Source: Sphingomonas sp. (GTDB lineage: Bacteria > Pseudomonadota > Alphaproteobacteria > Sphingomonadales > Sphingomonadaceae). Taken from it: 64,000 nucleotides of DNA. The position numbers were made by a program, and so were the translations under genes. The stretch is from the NCBI GenBank assembly GCA_017304655.1, contig JAFKLY010000006.1, positions 62,001-126,000 of the forward strand. The letters run 5' to 3'. This document shows, in pieces, positions 8,940 to 17,591 of the stretch (positions within the stretch are counted from its first letter, which is position 1; each line of letters begins with the position of its first letter). Under the pieces are notes generated by a model. The model made no database searches. It worked only from the letters and a program-made list of their open reading frames with translations, and was not told the origin of the DNA.

Positions 8940-9738
8940 CGCGCTGCTCCCTGACTTGCTGGCCATCGCGGATGTGGCGGCTGACCGCGCGATGGCGCTC
9001 TGGCGGCCGGACGAACCGGGCTGCGCGCATTGGGAAAAATCGCCGGGCAATCCGGTCAGCGAGGCCGATCTCTCGGTCGATGCGCTGCTGCGCGAGCAGC
9101 TGGGCGCACTGCTGCCGGAGGCCGCCTGGCTCTCCGAGGAGAGCGCGGAGACGCCCGCGCGAAGCCAGTCGCGCCTCACTTGGGTGGTCGATCCGATCGA
9201 CGGCACGCGCGATTTCGTACGAGGACGGCGGGGCTGGGCGGTCTCGATCGCGCTGGTCGATGGCGGCGCGGTGCAACTGGGCGTGCTGGCCGCGCCGGCA
9301 CGGAACGAGCGCTGGTGGGCCGTGGCCGGTGGCGGCGCCTGGCGCAATGGCGCGCAGTTGGAAGTGGGGAGCCAGGCGACGCTCTCCGGCGCCCGTGTGC
9401 CGCTCGACACCATGCGCGGCATCAATGTCGATTATCAGATGGTGCCCAAGCCGAATGGCATTGCGCTGCGCATGGCCATGGTCGCGGCGAACGAGGCGGA
9501 TCTGGTCGCCGGGCTGCGCTACAGCGGCGAGTGGGATGTGGCTGCTGCCACGCTGATCGCGCAGGAAGCCGGCGCCAGAGTGACGGACGCGTTGGGTGAT
9601 CCCATCTGCTTCAACAAGGCCGATCCGCGCGTCATCGGATTGCTGTGCGCGGTGCCGGCGCTGCATGATGCCGGCCTTGCGCGGCTGCGCGAGCGAGCGC
9701 TCAAGCTGCTCGGCGAGCGGCCGGGCGACACGGTATGA
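8926..9738 (+). CDS. cysQ: Inositol monophosphatase family protein, probably 3'(2'),5'-bisphosphate nucleotidase CysQ
   Basis: Mg2+/Li+-sensitive phosphatase. CysQ removes the 3'-phosphate of PAP, a by-product of sulfate assimilation. The 270-residue protein shows SEESAE (metal ligand region), the family signature WVVDPIDGTRDF, and the second motif EWDVAAATLIAQEAGA. The start appears to be TTG at 8926, inside the end of pmbA. Assignment to CysQ rather than to inositol or histidinol phosphatase rests on the overall pattern and is less certain than the superfamily. Confidence 0.85.
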   Translation: MPASDALLPDLLAIADVAADRAMALWRPDEPGCAHWEKSPGNPVSEADLSVDALLREQLGALLPEAAWLSEESAETPARSQSRLTWVVDPIDGTRDFVRGRRGWAVSIALVDGGAVQLGVLAAPARNERWWAVAGGGAWRNGAQLEVGSQATLSGARVPLDTMRGINVDYQMVPKPNGIALRMAMVAANEADLVAGLRYSGEWDVAAATLIAQEAGARVTDALGDPICFNKADPRVIGLLCAVPALHDAGLARLRERALKLLGERPGDTV

Positions 9739-9938
9739 GCAGCGTTGGCAGTCCCGTCGACATGACCGGCACGCTTGTGCGCGACGCGGGCGGCTTTGCG
9801 CTGCGGGGGCCGCGCGGCGTGCTCTTCCATCTCCAGCTCCACCGCGTGCCGGTCGACCATGTGGAGAAGCGCGTGCGCGTGGTCGGCATGCTGATCGGCG
9901 ATCATCTGATCGAGGCGGAAGGCGTCGCGCCGGCCTGA
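9735..9938 (+). CDS. Small DUF5818-type protein
   Basis: A 67-residue protein beginning on an ATGA overlap with the preceding cysQ stop, so translation is probably coupled. It reads as a compact beta-rich domain (GTLVRDAGGFALRGPRGVLFHLQLHR ... VRVVGMLIGDHLIEAEGV). I associate this pattern with DUF5818 proteins of sphingomonads, function unknown. It has no signal peptide and no cysteine. Confidence 0.7.
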   Translation: MSSVGSPVDMTGTLVRDAGGFALRGPRGVLFHLQLHRVPVDHVEKRVRVVGMLIGDHLIEAEGVAPA

Positions 9939-10043
9939 CGCGCTCGCGCTGGACTTGCCACGTGACGCAACGCGCGCGCCTCGGTGCTGGCCTGTCTCTC
10001 CCCTGCACGCTAGGCAGAGCGAAAGATCAGACAGAGGAGAGGG

Positions 10044-11573
10044 ATGATGGGCATGAGACGGCTCAGCGTGCTGCTGGCATCGGCGGCTTTCGGTGCGGCA
10101 CTCGCAGCAGCCCCGGCCAGCGCGCAGGAGAGCGAGGCGCAGCGTTGCGCGCTTGCCGGCGATGTCAGCGCGCTTGGTGCGACCGAAGCTAGCGCACATT
10201 GGGTGGCGGCCGATGCTGCCGCGAAACTGCCGGCCTATTGCGAGGTGCGCGCGATTCTCTCGCCGGTGCCGGAATCCCGTATCGGTGTCGTCTATCGCCT
10301 GCCGGCGGGCTGGAACGGCAAGCTGCTTGGCCTTGGCGGTGGTGGGTGGGCGGGCAACGTCACGCTGGCGGCCGCCGCCGAGGGGCTGAAGGCCGGCTAT
10401 GCGACCGCTCAGACCGACGGCGGCCATCCTTCCACCGGACCGTGGGACACGGACTGGACCAAGGCGCCAGAGGCTGTGACAGATTTCGCGTGGCGGGCGA
10501 TCAACCGCATGACGGTGGCCGGCAAGGCGCTCATCAAAGGCTATTACGGCCGGCCGCAGAGCCGCGCCTACTTCCAGGGCTGTTCGACCGGCGGACGCAT
10601 GGCGCTGATGGAAGCGCAGCGCTTCCCTGAGGATTATGACGGCATCATTGCTGGCGCGCCGGTTTACAGCCTGCAGGTGCAGACCAGCGCGATCCTGCGC
10701 AACAACGGCTTTTCTTCGGGCGGTTTCAGCGAGGCGCAGCTCGGGCTTGTGAATGCCAGCGTGCTCAAGGCCTGTGACGCGACGGATGGGGCGCTCGATG
10801 GCGTCATCGCCCAGCCGCGCGCGTGCAAGTGGGACCCGACGGTGCTCCAGTGCAAGCCGGGGCAAAGCGGCGCCTCCTGCCTCTCAGCAGGGCAAATGAG
10901 GGCGCTGCGGACGATGTATGCTGGCGTGCGCGCGCCGGACGGCAGCTGGGCGCAATTCCCGCTGAGCAAGGGCGGCGAGCTTGGCTGGGGCCGGTTCATC
11001 AATATCGCGGGGACCGGGAACACGAATGCCAATGGCGGCGGGATGCCGGGCCTCTCCCACCTTCTGTTCGGGGCGCGGAGCGTCGATTTCAATCGGCTCG
11101 ACCCGAAGACGGACGTGCCGGAGGCGCGAGCGAGCGCTTTTGCCAAGGCCTATGAGGCGACGAAGGCCGATCTCTCCGGCTTTTTTGCGCGGGGCGGCAA
11201 GCTCATCCTGTGGCACGGCGAATCCGATCCGGGGCCGAGCCCGGTGGGATCGCTGGACTATGCGAAGGCGGTGAGCAGGACGAATGGCCCTACGGCTGCC
11301 AAGAGCCTGCGCACCTATATGCTGCCTGGCGTCGAGCATTGCCGGGGCGGGCCGGGTGCCGATCTGGTCGACTGGCTGGGTACGCTCGATCGCTGGGTGA
11401 ATGAGGGCCAGGCACCGGCGACGCTGAAGGCCACCCGAGCCGATGGCACGCGCAGCCGTCCGGTCTGCGTCTGGCCGCAGATTGCGCGACATGATGGCAA
11501 GGGCGATCCGGCAGAGGCCGCCTCCTGGCACTGCGCGGCGCCGGACAAGGAGGAGTCCGAGCCAGCCCGGTAA
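10044..11573 (+). CDS. Tannase/feruloyl esterase family secreted hydrolase
   Basis: Predicted periplasmic or secreted serine esterase of 509 residues, related to fungal tannases, feruloyl esterases and bacterial MHET-type hydrolases. It has a signal peptide (hydrophobic stretch ending AAAPASAQ), the nucleophile motif GCSTGGR with Ser about residue 179, and the acid and base in WHGESDPGPSP and GVEHCRGG near the C-terminus. Several cysteine pairs, including CKWDPTVLQC and the C flanking the active site, fit the family's disulfides. An AGAGG-like Shine-Dalgarno precedes ATG 10044. The substrate is probably an aromatic ester such as a gallate or ferulate; this is inferred from family only. Confidence 0.88.
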   Translation: MMGMRRLSVLLASAAFGAALAAAPASAQESEAQRCALAGDVSALGATEASAHWVAADAAAKLPAYCEVRAILSPVPESRIGVVYRLPAGWNGKLLGLGGGGWAGNVTLAAAAEGLKAGYATAQTDGGHPSTGPWDTDWTKAPEAVTDFAWRAINRMTVAGKALIKGYYGRPQSRAYFQGCSTGGRMALMEAQRFPEDYDGIIAGAPVYSLQVQTSAILRNNGFSSGGFSEAQLGLVNASVLKACDATDGALDGVIAQPRACKWDPTVLQCKPGQSGASCLSAGQMRALRTMYAGVRAPDGSWAQFPLSKGGELGWGRFINIAGTGNTNANGGGMPGLSHLLFGARSVDFNRLDPKTDVPEARASAFAKAYEATKADLSGFFARGGKLILWHGESDPGPSPVGSLDYAKAVSRTNGPTAAKSLRTYMLPGVEHCRGGPGADLVDWLGTLDRWVNEGQAPATLKATRADGTRSRPVCVWPQIARHDGKGDPAEAASWHCAAPDKEESEPAR

Positions 11574-11637
11574 GGGCCGGGCATGAAGGCTCCGTCAATG
11601 GATCGGTGGGTTGGGCGACAACCTGACGGAGGATCAA

Positions 11638-12285
11638 TTGACGAAGACATTCATGCTCGCGGCCGGACTCGCTGCGATGACGGCCATCGCCCCGGCGGCG
11701 GCGGCGGCGCAGGCGCAAAGCGGTTTTCGGGCCGATATTCATGTCGGGCTGGACGAGGTCTCGGCGCATCAGCGCACCGATGTCGGCACATCCGGCGCGA
11801 CGACGCGGGACAAGGATGACGGCGTGATCTATGGCGGCGAAATCGGCTATGATCACAGCTTTGGCGGCTTCACGCTCGGCGCTTATGCCGGCGTCGCCGC
11901 CTCATCCATCAAGGAATGTGCCGAGGTGTTCACCGAGGTGGAGACCTGCGCGAAGGTAGGCCGCAACATCACGCTGGGCGTGCGGGGCGGTGTTAATGTG
12001 ACGCCCGCCGTGCTGCTCTATGCCAAGGGCGGCTACTCCAACGGCCAGACCAAGCTCAACTATATCGACCATGTGACGCCGGCGAACAGTTTCGGCGTGT
12101 CGGAGGAGATGGACGGCTGGCATATCGGCGCAGGCGTGCAGGTGAGCCTGATGGCGAACGTCTATGCGAAACTGGAATATGTCCGCACCGACTATAACGA
12201 CTATGCCCTCAAGCAAGGTACGGCGACGATCCGTGGCGGGATCGACCGCGACAATGTTTTGCTCGGCGTGGGCATGCGCTTCTGA
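11638..12285 (+). CDS. Outer-membrane beta-barrel protein (OmpA-like/opacity porin family)
   Basis: A 215-residue protein with signal peptide (to about AAAAAQA) followed by alternating amphipathic strands ending in aromatic residues: FRADIHVGLDEV, YGGEIGYDH, FTLGAYAGVAAS, ITLGVRGGVNV, VYAKLEYVRTDYNDY. It closes with the barrel end-signal GVGMRF. The best start is TTG at 11638, with GGAGG six bases upstream; the ATG further upstream lacks a signal peptide directly after it. One conserved Cys pair lies in an external loop (CAEVFTEVETC). Function beyond a small barrel is unknown. A strong hairpin follows at 12300. Confidence 0.85.
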   Translation: MTKTFMLAAGLAAMTAIAPAAAAAQAQSGFRADIHVGLDEVSAHQRTDVGTSGATTRDKDDGVIYGGEIGYDHSFGGFTLGAYAGVAASSIKECAEVFTEVETCAKVGRNITLGVRGGVNVTPAVLLYAKGGYSNGQTKLNYIDHVTPANSFGVSEEMDGWHIGAGVQVSLMANVYAKLEYVRTDYNDYALKQGTATIRGGIDRDNVLLGVGMRF

Positions 12286-12299
12286 ACGAACGGGTGAAT

Positions 12300-12327
12300 G
12301 GGCGTGGCCGCACCAAGCGGCCCGCCC
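12300..12327. terminator. Strong hairpin between convergent genes
   Basis: GGGCG-T-GGCCGC / GCGGCC-CGCCC with loop ACCAA: eleven base pairs with a single bulged T. It lies 14 bp after the barrel gene stop and 4 bp before the end of the convergent small gene, so it may terminate both. No T-run is present. Confidence 0.55.
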
Positions 12328-12331
12328 GCGC

Positions 12332-12502
12332 TCAGGCCTTGAGCGTCACCACTTCGCGCAGACGATATTGCCGGGCGAGCGCAGCATAGGCGTCGACCAG
12401 CCGGTCGTGCATGGCGCGCTGATCCGGCGCGGTCGCGGCGAGCGCGAGGCGGCGGTGCTCAGTGGCGCGGCGGCGATAATATTCGTGACGTGTCGGAATC
12501 AT
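12332..12502 (-). CDS. Small basic hypothetical protein (56 residues)
   Basis: Short helical protein read from ATG 12502, which is preceded by an excellent Shine-Dalgarno (GGGAGG, five bases before the start). The sequence is Arg/Ala-rich with a coiled pattern (EYYRRRATEHRRLALAAT ... AALARQYRLREVV). Similar small proteins with an EYYR-RA opening are common in sphingomonads, with no known role. A longer frame upstream exists but overlaps crtB and lacks its own signals. Confidence 0.6.
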   Translation of the reverse strand: MIPTRHEYYRRRATEHRRLALAATAPDQRAMHDRLVDAYAALARQYRLREVVTLKA

Positions 12503-12560
12503 CGGGACCTCCCAGCAAGGCCCTTCAACCGCAAAAATGTCACCAAGCAATTGATCGGGA

Positions 12561-13505
12561 TCAAATGGATCCGACAGGGCGCTGCCACAGGTCGGCCGCG
12601 CGCTGGGCCGGCGGATAGCGCGTGGTGCGCGCGGCGGATTGGGCAGCGGCACGCAGCAACCAGCCCAGCTTTTCCCATTTCGAGGTATAGACCCGGTGGG
12701 CGAGGGCTGCTGCCGGATCGGCCGCGACGTGGCGCGCGATACCGCCGTAAATGCCTGCCGCCGCCAGCACGGCCCAGGCGGACCGGAAGGGCAGGGCTGG
12801 GGTGCCGCGTCGGGCACTCTCCTCATAGCGGGCAGCGAGCGCGGCCGTACGCTGCGTGACTCCGGCGAGTGCCGGGCGCGTGGAAGGCGCCATCGGGTCG
12901 GCGGGGGCGATGCCTGCCTGCGCCAGCCAGTCCGCCGGCAGATAGCAGCGCCCGGCCGCCGCATCCTCCGCCACGTCGCGGGCGATGTTGGCGAGCTGGA
13001 AGGCAAGGCCAAGGTCGCAGGCGCGGTCGAGCGTCGCGCCGTCATCGGGCGCCACGCCCATGACGATGGCCATCATGCAGCCGACTGCGCCGGCGACATG
13101 GTAGCAATAGCGCAGCAGATCGTCCTCGGTCTGCGGGCGCCAGCCCTGCGCGTCGAGCGCGAAGCCGGCGATCAGATCGTCCATGTAGCGGCGCGGCATG
13201 GCACATTCCGCCGCGACCACCGCCAGCCCGGCGAAGGCCGGGTCCTCGATCCGGGCATCGCCGCCCAGCGCCTTGTCCGTGCGAGCGCGGATATCGGCGA
13301 GGCGGGCGAGCGGATCATCGGTCGCGCGCATCGTGCCGCCATGGTCCTGCCCGTCGGCAATGTCGTCACAGGCGCGGCACCAGGCGTAGAGCAGCCATGC
13401 CCGCTCGCGTGTCACCGGATCGAACAGACGCGAGGCCGTGCGGAAACTCTTGGAGCCGCGCGCGATGCTGTCCCGTGCATGGGCGACGAGGATGGCGCGG
13501 CTCAT
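12561..13505 (-). CDS. crtB: Phytoene synthase CrtB
   Basis: Condenses two geranylgeranyl diphosphates head-to-head into 15-cis-phytoene, the first committed carotenoid step. The 314-residue protein has both Asp-rich Mg2+ motifs of the squalene/phytoene synthase family: DDIAD near residue 48, and the second in QLANIARDVAEDAAAGRCYLP near residue 170. It is the last gene of a minus-strand operon crtY-crtI-LOG-crtB; the preceding LOG gene stops 8 bp before its start. Confidence 0.95.
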   Translation of the reverse strand: MSRAILVAHARDSIARGSKSFRTASRLFDPVTRERAWLLYAWCRACDDIADGQDHGGTMRATDDPLARLADIRARTDKALGGDARIEDPAFAGLAVVAAECAMPRRYMDDLIAGFALDAQGWRPQTEDDLLRYCYHVAGAVGCMMAIVMGVAPDDGATLDRACDLGLAFQLANIARDVAEDAAAGRCYLPADWLAQAGIAPADPMAPSTRPALAGVTQRTAALAARYEESARRGTPALPFRSAWAVLAAAGIYGGIARHVAADPAAALAHRVYTSKWEKLGWLLRAAAQSAARTTRYPPAQRAADLWQRPVGSI

Positions 13506-13513
13506 GCCTGCAC

Positions 13514-14122
13514 CTAGAGCCGGTGGATCTTCATGGCGAAGATCGTTTCGTGCGAGACATAGCTCGCCATCGCGTCGACCAGTTCGCTCAACGTCGCCTT
13601 GGCGATGAGGATGTTGGCATGCGGCTGACGGATGAAGCCGGTGTCGATCATGTGCCGGTTGAAGGCGATGAGCTGATCGTAAAAGCCGCCGGCATTGAGC
13701 AGGCCAACGGGTTTGTCATGATAGCCAAGCTGCGCCCAGCTCACCGCTTCCCACAGCTCGTCCATGGTGCCCACGCCGCCGGGCAGCGTCACGAAGCCGT
13801 CCGCCAAGCTGGTGAAGAGCGCCTTGCGCGCATGCATGTCCGGCACGACATGCAGTTCAGTGAGGCCGCGATGCGCGACCTCGGCATTGACCAGCGCCTC
13901 GGGAATGATGCCGATCACTTCGCCGCCGGCATCCAGCGCCGCGTTAGCGACCGCACCCATCAGGCCGACCTTGCCGCCGCCATAGACGATGCCGATGCCC
14001 CAGCGAGCCAATTGCGCGCCGACTTCCCGCGCGAGCGCAATGTAGCCGGGGTCCGGCGGCGTGGCCGAGCCGCAATAAATGGCGAGGCGATTGAACGTCC
14101 TCATGCGCGCGTCCTCATGCAA
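13514..14122 (-). CDS. LOG family (TIGR00730) nucleotide phosphoribohydrolase
   Basis: Rossmann-like protein of about 202 residues. LOG enzymes cleave the N-glycosidic bond of nucleoside 5'-monophosphates, including cytokinin precursors; many bacterial members have broad nucleotide activity. The signature PGGVGTMDELWEAVSWAQLG is intact, as is the nucleotide loop GGGKVGLMGAVANAAL. ATG 14122 overlaps the end of crtI by 8 bp; ATG 14104 is an alternative. It lies between crtI and crtB and must be co-transcribed with them, yet has no evident place in carotenoid chemistry. Confidence 0.9.
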   Translation of the reverse strand: MHEDARMRTFNRLAIYCGSATPPDPGYIALAREVGAQLARWGIGIVYGGGKVGLMGAVANAALDAGGEVIGIIPEALVNAEVAHRGLTELHVVPDMHARKALFTSLADGFVTLPGGVGTMDELWEAVSWAQLGYHDKPVGLLNAGGFYDQLIAFNRHMIDTGFIRQPHANILIAKATLSELVDAMASYVSHETIFAMKIHRL

Positions 14123-15593
14123 GGTCCTCCAGCATCAGCGCGGCGGTCGCACGGGCCGAGCCGACGACGCCGGGAATGCCGGCGCCGGGATGGGTGCCAG
14201 CGCCGGTGAAATAGAGATTGGAAATCACATCGTCGCGATTGTGTGTGCGGAACCAGGCGCTCTGGGTGAGTAGCGGCTCCAGGCTGAAGGCGCTGCCCAT
14301 ATGCGCGTTGAGATCATGCACAAAGTCCGGCGGCGCATAGGAGAATTGCACCTTGATGCGCGACTTGATGTCCGGGATCAGCCGCTTCTCGATTTCGGCG
14401 AGGATGCGATCGGTCATGATCGGTCCGACTTCGTCCCAGTTGACCGGCAGCTTGCCCATGTGCGGCACGGGTGCCAGCGCATAGAATGTGGAATGGCCCG
14501 GTGGGGCCAGGTCCGGGTCCGTCACGGTCGGGTGATGCAGGTAGAGCGAGAAATCCTCGGACAGCACCCCATGATCGTAAATGTCGGTGAGCAGTTCCTT
14601 GTAGCGCGGACCGAACAGGATCATGTGGTGCGGGATGCCGGGCCAGGTGCCCTCGATGCCGAAATGCACGACGAACAGGCTGGGGCTCCAGCGCTTGCGC
14701 AACAGCGCCTCGCCGCGCCGCTGCCCGCGCGGATGATCGGCCAGCAGATCGGCATAGCTGTGCATGATGTCCGCGTTGCTCGCCACCGCGTCGCCCTCGA
14801 AGCGCAGGCCCGCGCGGGTGACGACGCCGGTGGCGCGATCGCCCACCGTCTCGATCTTCGTGACCGGATCGCCCAGATGCAGCGTGCCGCCCAGTCGCTC
14901 GAAGTGCGTGACCATGCCGCTCACCAGGGCATTCGTGCCGCCCTTGGCGAACCACACGCCGCCCTGCTTCTCCAGCTTGTGGATAAGCGCATAGATGGCG
15001 CTGGTCTTCATCGGATTGCCGCCGACCAGCAGCGTGTGGAAGCTGAGCGCCTGTCGCAGCTTCTCGTTGCGCACGAAGCTGGAGACCATGGAATAGACCG
15101 AACGCCAGGCCTGATATTGCGCCAGTGCCGGGGCGGCCTTCAGCATCGACTTGAAATCGAGGAAAGCGACATGACCCAGCTCCTCGTATCCTTCCCGAAA
15201 GACATCCGCGCTGTAGGCCAGGAACTTCTGGTAGCCGGCGACATCGGCCGGATCGAGCCGGGCGATCTCGGCGTTCAGCGCAACATCGTCGTTGGAATAA
15301 TCGAAGTTGGTCCCGTCCGGCCAGTTGAGCCGGTAGAAGGGCATGACCGGCAGCAGCGTCACATCGTCGGCCATATTGTGGCCGGAGAGGCGCCAGAGCT
15401 GGGCGAGGCAATCGGGATCGGTGATGACGGTTGGCCCGGCATCGAAGGTGAAGCCTTCCTTGTTCCATGCATAAGCACGCCCGCCGGGCCGATCCCGCCC
15501 TTCGACGATGGTGGTCGCGATGCCGGCGGATTGCAGGCGCAGCGCAAGCGCCAGCCCGCCAAAACCGGCGCCGATGATGACGGCTTTTTTCAT
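14115..15593 (-). CDS. crtI: Phytoene desaturase CrtI
   Basis: FAD-dependent desaturase that converts phytoene to lycopene (or neurosporene). The 492-residue protein opens with the dinucleotide motif GAGFGGLALALRLQ and the acidic end of the second strand at E33-GRDRPGGRAY. It closes with the carotenoid desaturase signature (LYFTGAGTHPGAGIPGV). An ATGA overlap with crtY upstream and an overlap with the LOG gene downstream make a tightly packed operon. The number of desaturation steps is not predictable from sequence. Confidence 0.96.
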   Translation of the reverse strand: MKKAVIIGAGFGGLALALRLQSAGIATTIVEGRDRPGGRAYAWNKEGFTFDAGPTVITDPDCLAQLWRLSGHNMADDVTLLPVMPFYRLNWPDGTNFDYSNDDVALNAEIARLDPADVAGYQKFLAYSADVFREGYEELGHVAFLDFKSMLKAAPALAQYQAWRSVYSMVSSFVRNEKLRQALSFHTLLVGGNPMKTSAIYALIHKLEKQGGVWFAKGGTNALVSGMVTHFERLGGTLHLGDPVTKIETVGDRATGVVTRAGLRFEGDAVASNADIMHSYADLLADHPRGQRRGEALLRKRWSPSLFVVHFGIEGTWPGIPHHMILFGPRYKELLTDIYDHGVLSEDFSLYLHHPTVTDPDLAPPGHSTFYALAPVPHMGKLPVNWDEVGPIMTDRILAEIEKRLIPDIKSRIKVQFSYAPPDFVHDLNAHMGSAFSLEPLLTQSAWFRTHNRDDVISNLYFTGAGTHPGAGIPGVVGSARATAALMLEDLA

Positions 15594-16753
15594 GAACGCA
15601 TGGCTCCGAGCGCATGGATGGCGCGGCCGACCGGCACGGGTGGTTTGCCGGTGAGGACGCGCAGCTTGTCGAACAGGGTGGATTGGCCAGCATAAAAGCG
15701 GCCGATGAGGCGCCGGTCAAGGCGGTAGAAACGGGCCAGGACGCGCCAGCGCTCGGCCGGATCGGCGGCTCGGAACAACAGCGTCGAGAGCATCCGATAA
15801 TAGGCCTGCCCATGCCAGTGACGGCGGGCCATCGCGTGAAGCGCCTCGTGCAGCGCGGCGCCGGAATGGTCGCGCATATCGCTGATCGCCACGGCGACCC
15901 GCACGGCGTCCGGCAGCGAATAGCCGGTGAGCGCATGGAAGAAGGCGCCGCGCAGGCCGACCTTGGCGACGCCGGGCGCACTCGATTGCCAGTAACGCTC
16001 GAAGTCGCCGGCCATGCAAACCGGGAGCACCCCGGTTTCCGCCCGGCCCTTCGCCTCGCCGGTCCAGCCCTGCGCGTGCGCATAAGCGGCAATGCGTTGG
16101 TGCAGCGACGGTTCGTCGAGAGTCGGCGTCTCGGCGTAATAGGTGTCCTCGATGAACAGCTCGGTCGCCGAGAGCGGCAGGGTGTAGACGAAGCGATAGC
16201 CATCGCTCTGGTCGACGGTTGCGTCCATGATGATGGGGTTGGCGAGGCCGTGCGGCGCGTCGCAGACCCAGCTGAGGCCGAGGAATTTCTGCCAGCCCAG
16301 CGTCAACGCTGAGGGATCGCCTGCGCCGCGCGCGTCGATGACGCCGCGCGCGTTGATCACGCGCCCGTCCGAGAGCGTCACGTCGTGCGCCGTCACGGCT
16401 TGCGCGGCGTGCTCGATCAGCAGGTCGCCTTCCGGCATCAGGCGGTGCAGCACCGTGCCGAGCCGCTCGTTGGTGAGACTGGCATAGCTGACCGGCAGGC
16501 TGCGATCATGGCCGGGAAAGCGCACATCATGGCCGCTCCAGCTGTGCACCACCAGCGGTTCGATGAGCCAGCGATGCTCCGGCGCGACATCGTCCGCGAA
16601 GCAGGACCAGAGGTGATTGCCGCCGACATGCGTGGCTTCCTCGATCAACACGGTGCGAAGCTCCGGCCGCCGGGCGCGCATTGCCAGCGCGATCAGCCCG
16701 CCGGCCAGTCCGCCGCCGACAATGGCAAGATCAATGGGGCGCCCGCGCGTCAT
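15590..16753 (-). CDS. crtY: Lycopene beta-cyclase CrtY
   Basis: Cyclises lycopene ends to beta-ionone rings, giving beta-carotene. The 387-residue flavoprotein-like protein has an N-terminal dinucleotide motif (VGGGLAGGLIALAM), the conserved LWSCF element, and FLGLSWVCDAPHG and LFIEDTYYAETP blocks of the CrtY family. It is first in the operon. Its promoter must lie in the 97 bp shared with the divergent hydroxylase gene at 16851. With crtI and crtB it gives a complete route from GGPP to beta-carotene. Confidence 0.95.
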   Translation of the reverse strand: MTRGRPIDLAIVGGGLAGGLIALAMRARRPELRTVLIEEATHVGGNHLWSCFADDVAPEHRWLIEPLVVHSWSGHDVRFPGHDRSLPVSYASLTNERLGTVLHRLMPEGDLLIEHAAQAVTAHDVTLSDGRVINARGVIDARGAGDPSALTLGWQKFLGLSWVCDAPHGLANPIIMDATVDQSDGYRFVYTLPLSATELFIEDTYYAETPTLDEPSLHQRIAAYAHAQGWTGEAKGRAETGVLPVCMAGDFERYWQSSAPGVAKVGLRGAFFHALTGYSLPDAVRVAVAISDMRDHSGAALHEALHAMARRHWHGQAYYRMLSTLLFRAADPAERWRVLARFYRLDRRLIGRFYAGQSTLFDKLRVLTGKPPVPVGRAIHALGAMRS

Positions 16754-16850
16754 CGCGTGGTCCTAGAGCAATGGCCGCCGATCGAAAACCTCTCTTGTGT
16801 GGACCGAACGCCCGGTTTCAATTCCTGCGGGCAGGCTCTATAGCCCCGCC

Positions 16851-17591
16851 ATGCAGGCGATGCCTCTCATTCTGGCCTCGATGCTCGCGATGACGGGCAT
16901 CATTGCCGTGCGTTACCTGCTGTCGAGCGGCGGCTTCGCGCTGGCGACGCGGCTGGTGCGGCCGGGGCTGTATACCGGGCTGGACCGGCAGATCGGTGGA
17001 GAAATCCGTTGGTCGCTCCTCTCCGCAGCACTGTTCGGCGCGCCGGCGGGGTTGGTTGCCTGGGGATGGCAGAACCGCGGCTGGACGCTGATCTACACTT
17101 ATCTGCATGCCTATCCGCTCTGGTATCTGCCGGTTTCGGTGCTGGCCTATCTCTTCGCGCATGACACATGGTTCTACTGGACTCACAGGGCTATGCACCG
17201 GCCGCGTCTGTTCCGCATCGCCCACGCCGTCCATCACGCCAGCCGACCGCCCACGGCCTGGGCGGCGATGAGCTTCCACCCCTGGGAAGCACTGACCGGC
17301 GCCATCGTCATCCCGGTGCTGGTGTTCCTCATTCCCATTCATGTCGCGGCGCTGGGCCTCGTGCTCACCATCATGACGGTGATGGGCGTCACCAATCATA
17401 TGGGCTGGGAGATGTTTCCGCGCTGGCTGGTCGAAGGGCCGGCGGGGCGCTGGCTCATCACCGCATCACACCACCAGCGGCATCACGAGCATTATCCATG
17501 CAATTACGGTCTCTACTTTCGCGTCTGGGACCGTTTGTGCGGCACGGACAAAGGCCTTTCAGGGGCATTCAAGCGGGCCGACACGGCCTGA
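16851..17591 (+). CDS. Membrane di-iron hydroxylase of the sterol desaturase / fatty acid hydroxylase family
   Basis: Integral membrane oxygenase of 246 residues with the three His clusters of the family: HDTWFYWTHRAMH, HAVHHAS and HHQRHHEH. Four or more hydrophobic segments are visible (residues 2-22, 50-68, 85-103, 145-185). It diverges from crtY, so a carotenoid is a sensible substrate. However, it is longer than and unlike CrtZ, and could act on fatty acyl or other isoprenoid lipids. ATG 16851 is chosen; ATG 16860 is also possible. The stop overlaps the next start (TGATG). Confidence 0.85.
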   Translation: MQAMPLILASMLAMTGIIAVRYLLSSGGFALATRLVRPGLYTGLDRQIGGEIRWSLLSAALFGAPAGLVAWGWQNRGWTLIYTYLHAYPLWYLPVSVLAYLFAHDTWFYWTHRAMHRPRLFRIAHAVHHASRPPTAWAAMSFHPWEALTGAIVIPVLVFLIPIHVAALGLVLTIMTVMGVTNHMGWEMFPRWLVEGPAGRWLITASHHQRHHEHYPCNYGLYFRVWDRLCGTDKGLSGAFKRADTA

